From Carettochelys insculpta (taxonomy: Eukaryota; Chordata; Testudines; Carettochelyidae), in assembly GCF_033958435.1 (NCBI RefSeq), contig NC_134139.1, positions 205,885,501 to 205,949,500 of the forward strand: a stretch of DNA of 64,000 nt, written 5' to 3'. A program made the position numbers and the translations under genes. Of this stretch, positions 43,785 to 54,664 are shown piece by piece; positions within the stretch are counted from its first letter, which is position 1, and each line of letters begins with the position of its first letter. Below the pieces are notes generated by a model that ran no database searches, was not told where the DNA came from, and was given only the letters and a program-made list of their open reading frames with translations.

Positions 43785-43828
43785 TATTTGTTTCAACCTT
43801 AACTAACATATGTTCAAGGTCAAAATTA

Positions 43829-44080
43829 GGCTATGGCTATACTTACCAGGAGATCGACCCGGTTAGGGTTGATCTTCTGGGGTTTGATTTTGCGCACCTA
43901 GGGATACACAAAATCAAACTATCAGGGCTCGACCTTCGACCCTGGCACTCCTCATGACAATGAGGAGTAAAGGAGGTTGGCCAGATAAGTCATCCTAGTT
44001 ACGTTGATTCCATCTATGCAATTATTGTAGCTGGAACTGCACGTCTAGGACAGACTTTCAGTTCTAGCATAGACCTGGCC
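43829..44080 (+). mobile_element. MITE, GGCTATG-ended group (GATCGACC subfamily)
   Basis: The left end is GGCTATGGCTATACTTACC; the right, inverted, is GGCCAGGTCTATGCTAGAAC. Interior blocks 'GGAGATCGACCCGGTTAGGG', 'AATCAAACTATCAGGGCTCG' and 'GATTCCATCTATGCAATTA' recur, inverted, at 62818-63095. Confidence 0.75.
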
Positions 44081-44092
44081 TCAGACACTGCT

Positions 44093-44420
44093 GGAAAATT
44101 TGTATTAGACAGAAGGAAGAGAGTAAGGAGGAGTTATAGTGAAGTACTTCAGTGGTGGCTCAAATACAACTCAGCCAGAACAAACACACTGGTTAGCCAC
44201 TTTTCCTCTGGGGAGTATGGTGCTCCAAATGCAGCCCAGTCCTGCCTTTGATATTTCAGCTTTTCTAATCACATTAAAAGTCTCTCCCAAAAGAGAAGTA
44301 TTTTTAAGGAGAAATCTCCGTAAAGATTTCCTTGAACTCTAAGGAAAGGAATTCATGGTAGGAACGAACTTTGGAAAGTGAGGACTGACTCGTGAAAAGA
44401 CGGACTTCTGACTCCACTGG
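44093..44420. other. Unassigned sequence
   Basis: Nothing recognised. Confidence 0.35.
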
Positions 44421-44422
44421 GC

Positions 44423-44852
44423 CAGTGGTTCCTGAACGTTTCCATGCTGCGACCATCTCTGGGTGCACTTCTGTTAATGCAACCCTCAGGAGCAGTGGCG
44501 ATAATTCAGATATGCCTTGAGCACAGGCATGGACTTTTTGTCCCTACTGCCACCCAATCCCAACTCCTCCAAGTCCCACGTTCAGCCCCACTCCCCTGCC
44601 CCCCCTTGCCTTTCCATGGCCAGCTTTGTGCATCTCTGCTCCCTGCCACGGGATGGGACCATGAACAGCCTCCCTGCCTTCCCCACCTTCCTAAGTGGTA
44701 CCCCTGGCCCCTGCACCTCATCCCTACTGGCTCCAGACTCCCAGAGATGCCAAAAGGAGCTATCAAGTTCTGACTGGAGGACATTTCTCATCCTGCTTTT
44801 TGCCTCTCACTGCTCTGCTGGCTAGTTGGTACCCACAGTTTGGGAACTACAG
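44423..44852. mobile_element. Non-autonomous hAT-like element
   Basis: The left end is CAGTGGTTCCTGAACGTTTC; the right, inverted, is CTGTAGTTCCCAAACTGTGG. These resemble the 27.5-kb element's ends. C-rich interior with no transposase. A target duplication is not convincing. Confidence 0.6.
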
Positions 44853-45047
44853 GGTTATGCCTTATTCAGTACATTATAGCACACAGTACAATTGGCCAGC
44901 AAATATCCAGATCTAAGATTTCGATATCTTCTGTGCATTTTGTTTTTATCCGCCATTGAAAATGAAGTGCCACTGTAGTTTAGATGACGTCTCACCATAC
45001 AAAGACACTGAACTCATCGTTGTCATATACCAATAGACAAACCTCAC

Positions 45048-45622
45048 CACAGAATCACAGAACATTAGAAATGGAAAGGACCTCAAGAGGTCATTGAGTC
45101 CAGTTCCCTATCCTCACGGCAGAACCAAGCCCTGTCTATCATCTCCACTAGATGTCTATCTAACCGGCTCTTAAGTATCTCCAGTGATAGAGATTCTACA
45201 GTCTCCCTAGGCAATTTATTCCAGTGTTTAACCACCCTGATGGTTAGGAAGTTTTTCCTCATGTCCAGCCTAATCCTCCCTTGCTGCATTTTAAGCCCAT
45301 TGCTCCTTGTCGTATCATCAGAGGCCAAGAAGAACAATTTTGTTCCCACCTCCTTGTAACCCTCTTTTCGATACTTGAAAACCACTATCATGTCCCCTCT
45401 TAGTCTTCTCTTTTCTAAACTAAACAAGCCCAGTTCTTTCATTCTTCCTCCACAGCTCACACTCATTAGCCCTTTAATCATTCTTGTTGTTCTTCTGTGG
45501 ACTTTCTGCAATTTCTCCACATCTTTCCTGAAACATGGTGCCCAGAACTGGAGGCAATACTCCAACCAAGGACTAATCAGTGCTGAGTAGAGTGGAAGAA
45601 TGACCTCATTTCCATGAAACGC
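45048..45622 (-). mobile_element. CR1 LINE 3' fragment, minus strand
   Basis: The minus-strand frame from 45622 reads 'GNEVILPLYSALISPWLEYC', 'FWAPCFRKDVEKLQKVHRRT', '[18 protein letters not shown]', 'RLDMRKNFLTIRVVKHWN' and 'KLPRETVESLSLEILKSRL'. It is open for nearly 190 codons, then comes the 3' UTR with 'ATGACCTCTTGAGGTCC' and a GTGATTCTGTGG end. 5'-truncated after the catalytic box. A relatively young copy. Confidence 0.9.
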
Positions 45623-45662
45623 TTTGAGATGCTCGAAGGGATGGCACTGTGCATACAAAGTA

Positions 45663-45731
45663 TCTGTACATGTGAGACATGTTTGGACATTTCCTCTATT
45701 TGTACATGTGAGACTTGTGTTTAGACCTTTC
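45663..45731. repeat. Two-unit tandem duplication
   Basis: TGTACATGTGAGACATGT..., then TGTACATGTGAGACTTGT... repeat a unit of about 35 bp, each ending in GACATTTCC or GACCTTTCC. Confidence 0.7.
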
Positions 45732-45734
45732 CAT

Positions 45735-46435
45735 GCATAATTGTCCCCACAGTACTATTGTGTCTGCTCGCAAAGGTCTGCGAGTGAATGAGCTATATGC
45801 ACTTACTAGTGATACAGGATGAAACAATTGCACAGGGAAGTGGTTACATGTGAGGAGTAAAACACCTAAATATGGAGGACAGACTGTGGGCTTGCTGCAA
45901 ATTTAGCCCCAGCTCTGTAATTTTAGACAAAATGAAGTCTTTACTGAAAGCTTTTATCCTCAGTTCTTCTCACCAGTATCGTTCATGAGATGACACATAC
46001 AAGAAGCTTCCTTGATGGCAGGGATTAACAGAGTGGCTAAACAGGATGAAATTCTGCCTAGGTATTTATATCATTTCTCCCGGTGACTGAGCCTCCCACT
46101 GTGTTGGCTGTACTTGATTAGGAAACTAACCCAAAAAAGGCAAGAGTGTGAGTGCATCAAAGTGAGTCAAACAGGAATAGAAAAATTCCTGTGATGGAGC
46201 ACTTCCTTTGCAAAGCTACATGCTAAATACTAATTACTCTCCCAAACGTTAAGCAAAATGACTAAAATATCTCCCTGCAAGAGTAAATTTTCCCCTCTCT
46301 GATACGGCAAGAACTGCACACACACGATCATCCAGGGACTGCAATGGACATTTCTTTAACACCAACACTTCCAATCCAGAATGCCTAAATAAAAGTGTTT
46401 TAGTTTTCAGAGGAACTGAGCACTCCGCACTCCCA
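45735..46435. other. Unassigned sequence
   Basis: Nothing recognised. Confidence 0.35.
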
Positions 46436-46440
46436 TTAAC

Positions 46441-46578
46441 GTGTTCCCTCTAAGGCAAGTGTTTGGGCAGCCCACAGCTGGCAGCATGTGTTTTTACTGG
46501 TGGTGCACACCTCTGCATTCCCTAGAGTACATAAGAAAATTTATTCCAGCTGTGGATGGAAAAAATTACAGGGAACAC
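46441..46578. mobile_element. Short MITE with GTGTTCCCT ends
   Basis: The left end is GTGTTCCCTCTAAGGC; the right, inverted, is GTGTTCCCTGTAATTT (12 of 13 identical at the terminus). It is 138 bp long with 'CAGCCCACAGCTGGCAGC' inside. No coding capacity. Target duplication unclear. Confidence 0.6.
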
Positions 46579-46844
46579 TAGCTCAGAGCATTTGAAACAT
46601 CAGGACACTTAATTAGGTACTGACCTGATCAGTTTGGCTTTCATTCGCTACAGTTATACTACTGTTTTATACAAACAGAGAGGTATCGCATAGACGACAT
46701 TAGATACTAATTTAACAACTAACCCTCAAGCATTACGTTTGTATCATTATTTGTAAGACTAACATCTCAGACCCTAGCCATGTGCTAGGAGCTGTACAAA
46801 CAGAAAATACACTATGTATATAATTTAACATTTACATAGTGCTT

Positions 46845-46995
46845 AAAATATCACTCTGGCAATGCCCATGAGAAGCAGGCACTCAAGTTCTGTTATTCCT
46901 GAGCTGAGAAAGGGAGACAAAGTCAAAGCATGCTGACTATAGTCAGAGCTGGAAACAGGGGACCTGGGTTCTGATTCCCAGTCCACTGCCCCGTA
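46845..46995 (-). repeat. MIR-type SINE fragment
   Basis: In plus-strand order, CTGAGCTGAGAAAGGGAGAC, AAAGTCAAAGCATGCTGAC and GGGGACCTGGGTTCTGATTC are the reverse complement of MIR. Confidence 0.6.
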
Positions 46996-47056
46996 CACCA
47001 GAATAAATAAGAATTCAGTAATTTCTAATGCCTTCATATAACTCACTGGTCTAGAT

Positions 47057-47645
47057 CAGGATTTCCTAACTTATGGGTTGGGACTCAAACATGGGTTGAC
47101 ATTAGATTTTCTAAGGGTCACCAGCGAGGTGGCTGTGAGCCACATGTGACTCTTTAAGGAGCCATTTGCAGCTCCCGCCATTCACTACTCCTCCGACTCC
47201 CTGCCCTTCCACGCTGAAATGAAACTCAGTTTAATTGGTTAACAGCTGATGGGAGGAATCCGTCCATTAAACCAATTAAATGAAGTCCCCTTTCAGAGCA
47301 GCACGGCACGGAACTGTCTGCACTGCAGATGGGGGGAGGGAGTAGGAGGACGGGGGAGCAGCCATGTGGCAGCGGCAGCTCGGCAAAGGAGCCGCAGTGC
47401 TGCTCGTGGGGGGCATTTTGGGGCTGGGTTGTTGCAGCTGCTGCAGTGGCCTGGCACTGGACTTGAGAGCCAGGTAGACCTCCTCTTCTGTCTTCTCTGC
47501 AGCCGTCTGGAGGAAGAAGCTGACTGATTTGGATAAGGAGGGGACTGGAGCTTGACTAGGGGGGTGGGGGTGGGGGAAGGGAGACAGACAGGAGGCTAAC
47601 AGGTTCGGTGGAAAGAGACAGAAGAAATATGAGTGCAAAAATTTG
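47057..47645. mobile_element. Possible hAT-like element
   Basis: The left end CAGGATTTCCTAACTTATGG and 'GGTTGGGACTCAAACATGGG' resemble hAT termini of the CAGTGGTTCCCAAC kind. 'CTTTAAGGAGCCATTTGCAG' follows. The right end was not identified, so the boundary is a guess. Gly/Ala-rich and Pro/Ser-rich frames inside are compositional. Confidence 0.35.
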
Positions 47646-48063
47646 GAAGGGCAGGAGAATTTAGATGAAAAACCCCATGTCTCAATATAGAAACAGCACC
47701 AAATTCACTAAGAGGGTAACCAGAAGTGTTATATGAAGCATCTTATGCTCCATCAAATCACAGTAGCTTCCGAAAGACTGGTTCTGTACACACTTCAACG
47801 CTGTCCAGAGGAGCAGATATTCTCTGGCAACATAAGCTACTCCATTCAAGCCCACGTGGTTTAAGTGCACGATCCACTTACACAAAGTTGGGATCACATA
47901 TGCCAGAAAAAAAGGACTGGGATTTCTATTTAAAAATTTCCAGACACGATGAAATGACAAACCACCTCTCACAGCAGTTGTGAGGCTTCGTTAGTTGAAT
48001 TTTGTCTACACACACGTTGTACCATTTAACTATACTGATTCACTTATGCAGTCCAACTGCTTA

Positions 48064-48367
48064 CAGGTTGAACCTCTCTAGTCTGGCACACTCTCATGCA
48101 GCAACTTCCATAATCTGGCATGATTTTACTCAGCCAGATGGACACATATCATAGGTGTGGCCAAGTTTGCCACGGTCCCATAAAGTTTGTTTCCAGCCAC
48201 CAGTCCTGGCTCTCAGTGTTCTTCGCTGTTATTTGGCTGTAATTTACCCCTAAACGTCTTTTCAGAGCCCAGTAAGCAGTGCAGTGTTTGTAATGCTGCA
48301 GGGCAACACTGACCAGCAAATTTTCTGGTTTGGCAGCGGTCAGGTGCTGGATTAGAGAGGTTTAACT
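48064..48367. mobile_element. Non-autonomous hAT-like element (GTTGAACCTCTC ends)
   Basis: The left end is CAGGTTGAACCTCTCTAGTC; the right, inverted, is GTTAAACCTCTCTAATCCAG. 'CAGGGCAACACTGACCAGC' and 'TTTTCTGGTTTGGCAGC' lie inside. A second copy starts at 52699. Confidence 0.65.
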
Positions 48368-48369
48368 TC

Positions 48370-48898
48370 TGCTATGGATGCTGCTAAATCATTATAAAGG
48401 TGAGTTCATAACCTAAAGTTTATAGCTATATGAGAAGGGAATACACTATACTGGTACAAGGCACTTTTATGTCCATATAATTCTGTCCACATATGTGGGA
48501 AGGACAAAGGTTTGTGCCAGTACAGTTATGTTGGTGTTTAAAAAATCTGCCCCATAACTGCAACAGTTATACGAGTACAAAAATGAAAATAAACAAAGCC
48601 TTTGGGTCTGAATGCATCAAAAATGTGACTGAAGGTACCACGTGTGTGAAGTGTTCCTGTAAAACCAGATATTTTATGCAAGACTAAAAACGTCATTTTC
48701 ACTAACAATGAGTTACTAATTATCTAAGCACAGAATAATTATCAGCTAGCACTGCCTGCTTTTTTCACATTCAGAAGAAAACAGGCTTCGCTCCTCACTG
48801 TGGTTAACGAGACCAAACTTTCAACTGTATTTCTCTCTTACACACTACAGAAATGATCTCTGCAAGCATGAGAGTTGAATCAGCACAATATCTGACAG
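48370..48898. other. Unassigned sequence
   Basis: Nothing recognised. Confidence 0.35.
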
Positions 48899-48899
48899 C

Positions 48900-49570
48900 C
48901 CGTTAAACTTGAAGTGTACACGGCTGCAGTCCCAACCACTCTCCTGTATGGATGGGAAACCTGGACCTTGTACAGAAAATGTGAAATTGCTGGAGCGCTT
49001 CCACACACACAGTCTGAGGTCAATACTGCACATTCGATGGCACAACAGAGTCACAAACCTGGAAATCCTGCACAGAGCAGGTACGACAGGCAGTGAAGCC
49101 GTGATTCTGAAAGCCCAGCTTCGCTAGACAGGGCACGTCATACAAATGGAGTCAAGAATCCCTAAGCAACTCCTCTATAGTGAACTCTCCCAGGGTAAAA
49201 GGAATCAAGGTAGGCCTCGCAAGAGGCATAAAGACTGTGTGAAGGCCAACACTGCTCACACTGGATTAAAGCCAAAGCAGCAGAGCAGCATGCAGAAGAC
49301 TGAACGGGCTGGCGTGCTTTCGTACGACACACGTATGACAACTTCGAAGAGCAGTGACACGTACGCCTCATTGATGCTCACGGGAGGAGAAAAGCAAGAG
49401 CAGCAGCCGCACCGACAGAGCTAGGACAATCCCCTTGCCCTTACTGCGAACGCCCATGCCTTTCAGGGCTTGGACTCCTCAGCCACACGCCAGTCCGCAA
49501 CCGATGAGCCTGTGCAAGCTAAAGAGGTCATCGTCGGACACGACGGACTACCGAGACGAGAGAAGAAGAC
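48900..49570 (+). mobile_element. LINE RT carboxy-terminal fragment with zinc-finger-like tail
   Basis: Frames read 'LEVYTAAVPTTLLYGWETWT', then 'LLERFHTHSLRSILHIRWHN', 'RVTNLEILHRAGTTGSEAVI', 'LKAQLR' followed by a stop in place of Trp, 'TGHVIQMESRIPKQLLYSEL', 'GKRNQGRPRKRHKDCVKANT', and finally 'CPYCERPCLSGLGLLSH' near 49440-49490. That last stretch is a CxxC...H zinc-finger-like end found in one widespread class of LINEs. At least two frameshifts and a stop are present. The clade is not assigned. It differs from the 23.0/37.0-kb LINE. Confidence 0.75.
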
Positions 49571-49617
49571 TGAATATTTACTTAGCTGTCCTATTTTCAG
49601 GATGCTACACTCTACTG

Positions 49618-49748
49618 ATAGTGCACATGTGCACAAGTCAAAACAAAAAGCAGTCAAGTAGCACTTTAAAGACTAGCAAAATAGTTTATTAGGTGAGCTT
49701 TCGTGGGACAGACCCACTGCTTCAGACCGTAGAAATGTGTGCATGGGC
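49618..49748 (-). mobile_element. Penelope-like tail with 11-bp target duplication
   Basis: AAAACAAAAAGCAGTCAAGT, TTAGGTGAGCTTTCGTGG and GACAGACCCACTGCTTCAGA are the minus-sense tail with an intact GTGGGTCTGTCCCAC hairpin. ACACTCTACTG occurs at 49607-49617 and 49749-49759 and brackets it. Short GTGCACATGTGCAC and GTGTGCATGGGCAC stretches lie between the tail and the duplications. Confidence 0.7.
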
Positions 49749-49759
49749 ACACTCTACTG

Positions 49760-51228
49760 CCCTCTGCCGGGTGGAATCAGAACCACTCTCCTGTCTATAA
49801 GAGGCAGTACACTTGAGAGTTTCCTTTAATTTATGCGGCAGGGCTTTGAGCTCCAGGAACACGGGGATCGATATTTTGTCCCTACTGTCTTGTGACTTCT
49901 GAGTACCACAGTGTGCAGCACAGGGCCTGCTGTGAATACGTAGGTAACCACCGATTGTTTGAATACTGCAAATAAGTACTCCATGCACTTTTGGCCAGTG
50001 AACTTTAAAAGTGTCTTAAAAAACCACCCAAAAAACAAAAAACAAAACAAAAACTTAATTCAAACATTTACTAACTAATCTTTGGAGCTTAAGGCACAAA
50101 GCAAACAGAGGCAAGCTACATCAAAGCCTCCCTATTATCACTCCCTACTGAACTGTGAACATATAAATTCAAAGCTGACAAGCTAGTTAGACTTTTAACT
50201 AAAAAAGTTAGTGCAATTAACTTTAAGCATGCTACTCTGCTACTGTACTGCTGGCACCAGCTTTGAAAAGTGGCCCAATTCTTCTGAGGAACAGAAAGAC
50301 CATTTATCTACTGTATTTATTCAGGGCAAGCCTCCTCCTTCATGTCAAACTGGGGAATGTAGTGCTCCTGAAGATGACTGGCAGTGATAAAGGAGCTGGT
50401 ACAATTTTCAAGAGAGCATGTCACACTTTTCCAAGTCTTTAAACCAAACTGAATAATATGCCCTCCTAAACAACAACTGGGCACCACTTCCAAGAAACAC
50501 ACTGGACTGCAATGCTCATAAATTACTGGCATTATAAAACCACAGTCCTAACCAAACCTACGATCTGGATCTCCTAGACACAGGCAATTTGAATAGATAC
50601 AATAGTGGAAATGGTCAGCATTAAAATTGGATGGGAAAGGGTCATCTTTCACCAGATATAGTCAGAAAGTGAAGCTACTTTACAGAAGTCTGGCAAATTC
50701 CCTCATTTGGCACTGAACAGGTCCTGAGGTGCCATACCAGAGAGGTTCAACCAGTATTACCAAATCCCACCAGAGAGGTGGAATATCTACAGCAATGGAA
50801 CCACCTCTCCTGTTGATGTCTCCACCAAATTCTCCAGCTGGGCAGTGGCCCCATTTTAAATGAAGACATAGCCCCAGCCACCAGTACTAAGTGTTCCACA
50901 GGATAAAAACAATCTTACTGACACTCCCCTGTTCAGTCTCCTTGCTGAGCACTTCTTGTGCTGGGCCACACTCCCCCTCTGGCAGTCTGGCTCTAATGAA
51001 GATACAAGAAAAGGCCTAAGATACAAAGGGACCACGTGTTATTCTATAGCATCTATAGTGGCAACTCGCTCTCATTGCAGAATGAGTGCATGGAGATTGA
51101 AGGGAAACCCTTTATTTATCAGAGATAAATGCTGTACTACTGGTCAATAGCTTGAGAAACATCTGCAAAAGCTCGGTAGTGTGGTTGCAGTATGTTTTGA
51201 GCTTTATAGCCCATTAAGAACCAGACGT
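49760..51228. other. Unassigned; shares a short motif with 59.8 kb
   Basis: CACTCTACTGCCCTCTGCCG (49750-49769) is similar to CACTGCCCTCTACTGGGTGG (59824-59843), perhaps part of one old repeat. No genes. Confidence 0.3.
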
Positions 51229-51230
51229 AA

Positions 51231-51443
51231 AATCCCATTTAATTAACCAGTTAAAAGTTAAGTTTAATCTGTAAACCTATTAAATGGGAGGGCGTGGCCC
51301 CCCTGCTGTGGAGCAGGGCTGTTCTGGCTGGGCTGGAGCACCCCTTCCAGCAGTGGGGTCCGTGGGGCCGGAACAGCCCCTCCCCACTGCAGGCAGGGGG
51401 CTACTTCAGCCCCCACTGGTTAACCTTAAATATCCCTAGATGG
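51231..51443. mobile_element. hAT-like element, GTTAAC family, second copy
   Basis: ACGTAAAATCCCATTTAATT and AACCAGTTAA at the left; 'TGGTTAACCTTAAATATCCC' at the right. They match the ends of 24190-25123. The interior is GC-rich. Confidence 0.6.
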
Positions 51444-51444
51444 A

Positions 51445-52695
51445 ACACTGCTTGAGATGGAGCTCTGGGAAGCAATGTACCTAACACAGGTGTCTTGCCT
51501 CTGGGGACAGGGAGGAACCATTGTTGTGATGTATCCTGAGCTCCCTAAATCCAGGGCCAGTTATTGAAAAAGGGAAGCAGGGTCATGCCTGGAAGATACC
51601 TATCCTGGAGCATTCCCAGAAGCCAAGAACAGGCTAGGGCTCAGCATAAAGCCCTTCACTGTATGAATGTTTTTGCAAGACTAGTTGCCAAGTGTGACAA
51701 ACCTGTGTGTTTCCTAATACTAAAAGAACCACTTGTTTTGGGGACCACTGACAGGTTGGCCAACACATAAGGGATGTCCATGAGTAGCCCTCAACACAGG
51801 AGAAAAAAATAAACCAACCACCCCCCTTCTCCTCCTCGCCAAATCCGTGGACCATATTCTGATCTTTGGACAAGACCCAGTCTAATTACTACATATTACA
51901 TTCTTTCACCACTTAGTAACTTAGAAACCCTAGGTTTATTAAAGGGGAGAGCATGAGATTAAAAAAAAAAAAAAGGTGTTCCAGTCTGCAAGATCTGTTT
52001 GGAGGAGGTCTGCTGTAATGAAGAGATGTCAGGGAATCAGCAGCCCAAATGATGCTTTAAGTACTAACTGTCAAAACACTGCTACTTCACTCAACCAGCA
52101 GCAACCCATTATACAAACACTCCACTAGGTAGATTCCTTTTCACTTGTTATCTGACCTCAGCTTTCTGAGACTCAAAGATTAACACCCTGTTCCACCTGC
52201 TGCCTCCTCAAATATATGTGTAATTCAGTGCTTTGTAGCACATTCTTTCCCTGTCCAAATACTATGTAAACAGCTTTGCTTCTGCAAGTATTTCAGGCAA
52301 GCTGGAGACAGTCATGCTTCAGGAATTTCAGAAAATCTAATTAAATTAGGAAATCCTAAACCCACGCATAGAGTTTACATGCACTGCAGCTGTAAAGTTC
52401 ACAAGATAAATAAGTACATACATAAAGCACACTATAGACAGCTTTTCAGATCTCCAGCAGAAGCCACTCTTAGTAAATAAACATGTACAATACAGTCACA
52501 TTAAAGAGCTGGGCAGACTTAAGGTTGGCCCACAATGCCATTGTGCTCACTACTGTACAAACAAAAAAATATGACAATCTTTGCCCCATGGACCTTATGA
52601 TCTAAGACCTGAGACAATAGGTGGATGCAGAAGGGAGAAGACATGGAGACAGCATGGTCTGCACCGGGCTCAGCATCTCAGTAGCCTGACTTAAG
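51445..52695. other. Unassigned sequence
   Basis: Nothing recognised apart from an A-run near 51961-51974. Confidence 0.35.
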
Positions 52696-52698
52696 TAC

Positions 52699-52980
52699 AG
52701 GTTGAACCTCTCTCATCTGACACCTTTGTCATCTGACCAGTGCCAGACAGGAGAATTTGCCAGATCATGGGAGGTTAATATTGTCTAGCAATATTCCCAA
52801 CAATTCCACTGCTTGCTGGGCTCTTAGAAGACATCTAAGGGTAAATATCAGCAAGGAACATTGAGAACCAGGGCGGGTGGCTGTAAACAAACTTTATAGG
52901 ACCCCAGGAAACGTGGCCACACCCAGGATAAGTGGTCTTCTGGGTACCTAAAATCATGGCAGATTAGGGATGCTGCTGAG
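52699..52980. mobile_element. Non-autonomous hAT-like element (GTTGAACCTCTC ends), second copy
   Basis: CAGGTTGAACCTCTCTCATC at the left is nearly identical to 48064. The interior shares 'GCAAGGAACATTGAGAACC' and 'CAACAATTCCACTGCTTGC'-like blocks in reverse. The right end near GGCAGATTAGGGATGC is degraded. Confidence 0.55.
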
Positions 52981-53309
52981 AAGTTCAACGTGTATCCTGT
53001 AGTCATGCCGGCAAAGGAGGGTTTTGAAGAGGCATCTGAACATGGAAGATGAGGTAAGTTTGTGGATGTTTACAGGAAGTGTCTTCCAAGCATATGGGCA
53101 GCATAAGAGAAAGGATAAGGATACTCTTCTGAAAATTTATCAAGTGGGTGATGGATGTGGATATCATGGGTTGACTGGGGAGCACTGAGAGCTTGACAAT
53201 GGAAGAGGGAGGATACCTGGAAGGGACTGACTCAGAGGGACCTGAAAAGCAAACACAAAGCAGCTAAAGTTTGATATAATAGGCAGTGGGAACGGATGGA
53301 GGTTTGCAC

Positions 53310-53555
53310 CACTTTTCACCTGCAGATGTTAAAGCACTTTGAGAACAGTTAAGCAGTTAGGAAAAGCTGATAACACCCACATGAGGTAAATCAATTATCT
53401 CCACAGTACAGCTGAGGAAATCAAGCCACAGAGAAATTAAAGTGACTTGACCAAATTCACACAGCAAGTCATTGGTGAACCAGGAACTGAGTCTAGGAGT
53501 CCTAGCTACTGGCTTAGAGATTCTTGCTTCTACCATGATCATGAGGCTCATTATG
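53310..53555 (-). repeat. MIR-type SINE, long copy
   Basis: In plus-strand order, 'AAAGCACTTTGAGAACAGTT', 'ACAGCTGAGGAAATCAAGCC', 'AAAGTGACTTGACCAAATTC' and 'CACACAGCAAGTCATTGGTG' are the reverse complement of MIR from 3' to core. Confidence 0.7.
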
Positions 53556-53837
53556 GGGTGATGTAGAACCCGGTGTGAATTCCACTCCCAGATAGCTGTT
53601 GGATTATAACCTAGCCTCTGTCATACAGGACTTTGTCACCACTTGGGTGGCTCACAACAAGGTGACAGATCAGGTCAGCTGTTTGGAAACTCCATCTAGT
53701 ACAGAACGCTGCGATATTTCCTCGCAGCAAGATGGACTGTTCTGAGCCTGTCACACCTGTGCCCTGCTCCCTACAGTGGCCACCCAAAGAATCTACTGAG
53801 TCAAGCCCGAGGCCTCTATCATTTTCAAGGCACTATG

Positions 53838-54107
53838 GATATGTGTACACAGCAACTACACACCCCGAACTGGCCTGTCTCACCTGATTTGTTCGTGCAA
53901 GTCTCGGACTGCAGGGCGGTTCCACTGCTGTGTAGACTTCCAGCTTGGGCCGGATATTGGGCTCTGGGACTTTCCCTCCTTGCAGGGTCTAGAGTCTGGG
54001 TGAGTGTCTACATCCCAGTTAAACAGCCTCACAGCCTCAGCCCCATGAGCCCAAGTTAGATGACAGAGGCCAACCACATGCTTCTAAGTGCCGTACAGAC
54101 ATAGGCC
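53838..54107 (+). mobile_element. MITE, GGYTATGTCTACAC-ended group
   Basis: The left end is ATATGTGTACACAGCAACTA; the right, inverted, is GGCCTATGTCTGTACGGCAC. 'CACAGCCTCAGCCCCATGAG' and 'CCCAAGTTAGATGACAGAGG' inside are diagnostic of a common turtle MITE and resemble 29571-29821. Confidence 0.65.
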
Positions 54108-54109
54108 CA

Positions 54110-54419
54110 GCCCTCTAAAAGCATCTAAAAGAGCTGGAAGATCCCCTACAAGTCTGTAACTAAGATCTCTGTCTCCTTGGGCACCAGTGAACTTTCTATT
54201 TTAAGGGAACCCCCCCTGCAGGAGACAGAGATTTGTCCAAGGCCTGTCCGAGACCGCGGAATGAACTCCCACAGGAAATAGCTACCACAAACCTCACCAC
54301 TTTTAGCTCCTAAGGCAAAGTACATTGTACCCGGCCTTCTCTAACACAAGTGTACTGTGCCCACATATTACCAAACCCTCAAAAAATGACCAAAACACTC
54401 CACCACCTATATAACTTAC
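54110..54419. other. Unassigned sequence
   Basis: Nothing recognised. Confidence 0.35.
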
Positions 54420-54469
54420 CTCCTGGAGAAAACAAAAAAGCAGTCCAGTAGCACTTTAAAGACCAACAA

Positions 54470-54525
54470 AATAATTTCTTAGGTGATGAGCTTTCGTGGG
54501 ACAGACCCACTTCTTCAGACCATAG
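54470..54525 (-). ncRNA. Hammerhead-ribozyme-like core in the PLE tail (candidate)
   Basis: On the minus strand: GTCTGAAGAAGTGGGTCTG, TCCCACGAAAGCTCATC, and about 20 nt later TTGGTC. CTGAAGA fits the CUGANGA core, GTGGG/CCCAC is a perfect 5-bp stem II, and GAAA follows directly. One extra A stands between the core and stem II, and stems I and III would be short. Hammerhead motifs are known in Penelope-like terminal repeats. Activity here is unproven. Confidence 0.45.
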
Positions 54526-54664
54526 CCATACCAGAACAGACTCAATATTTAAGGCACAGAGAACCAAAAATAGTAAGCAAGGTTGACAAATCAGAAAAAA
54601 ATTATCAAGGTGAGCAAATCAGAGAGTAGAGGGGCAGAAGGTGGGGGGGGAGTCAAGAATTAGA

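Noticed and set aside
43246..43806. Tandem G-rich units read as a CRISPR-like or minisatellite locus
   Set aside because: Units are irregular in length and sequence, and the whole array lies between mariner-like ends. It is transposon cargo.
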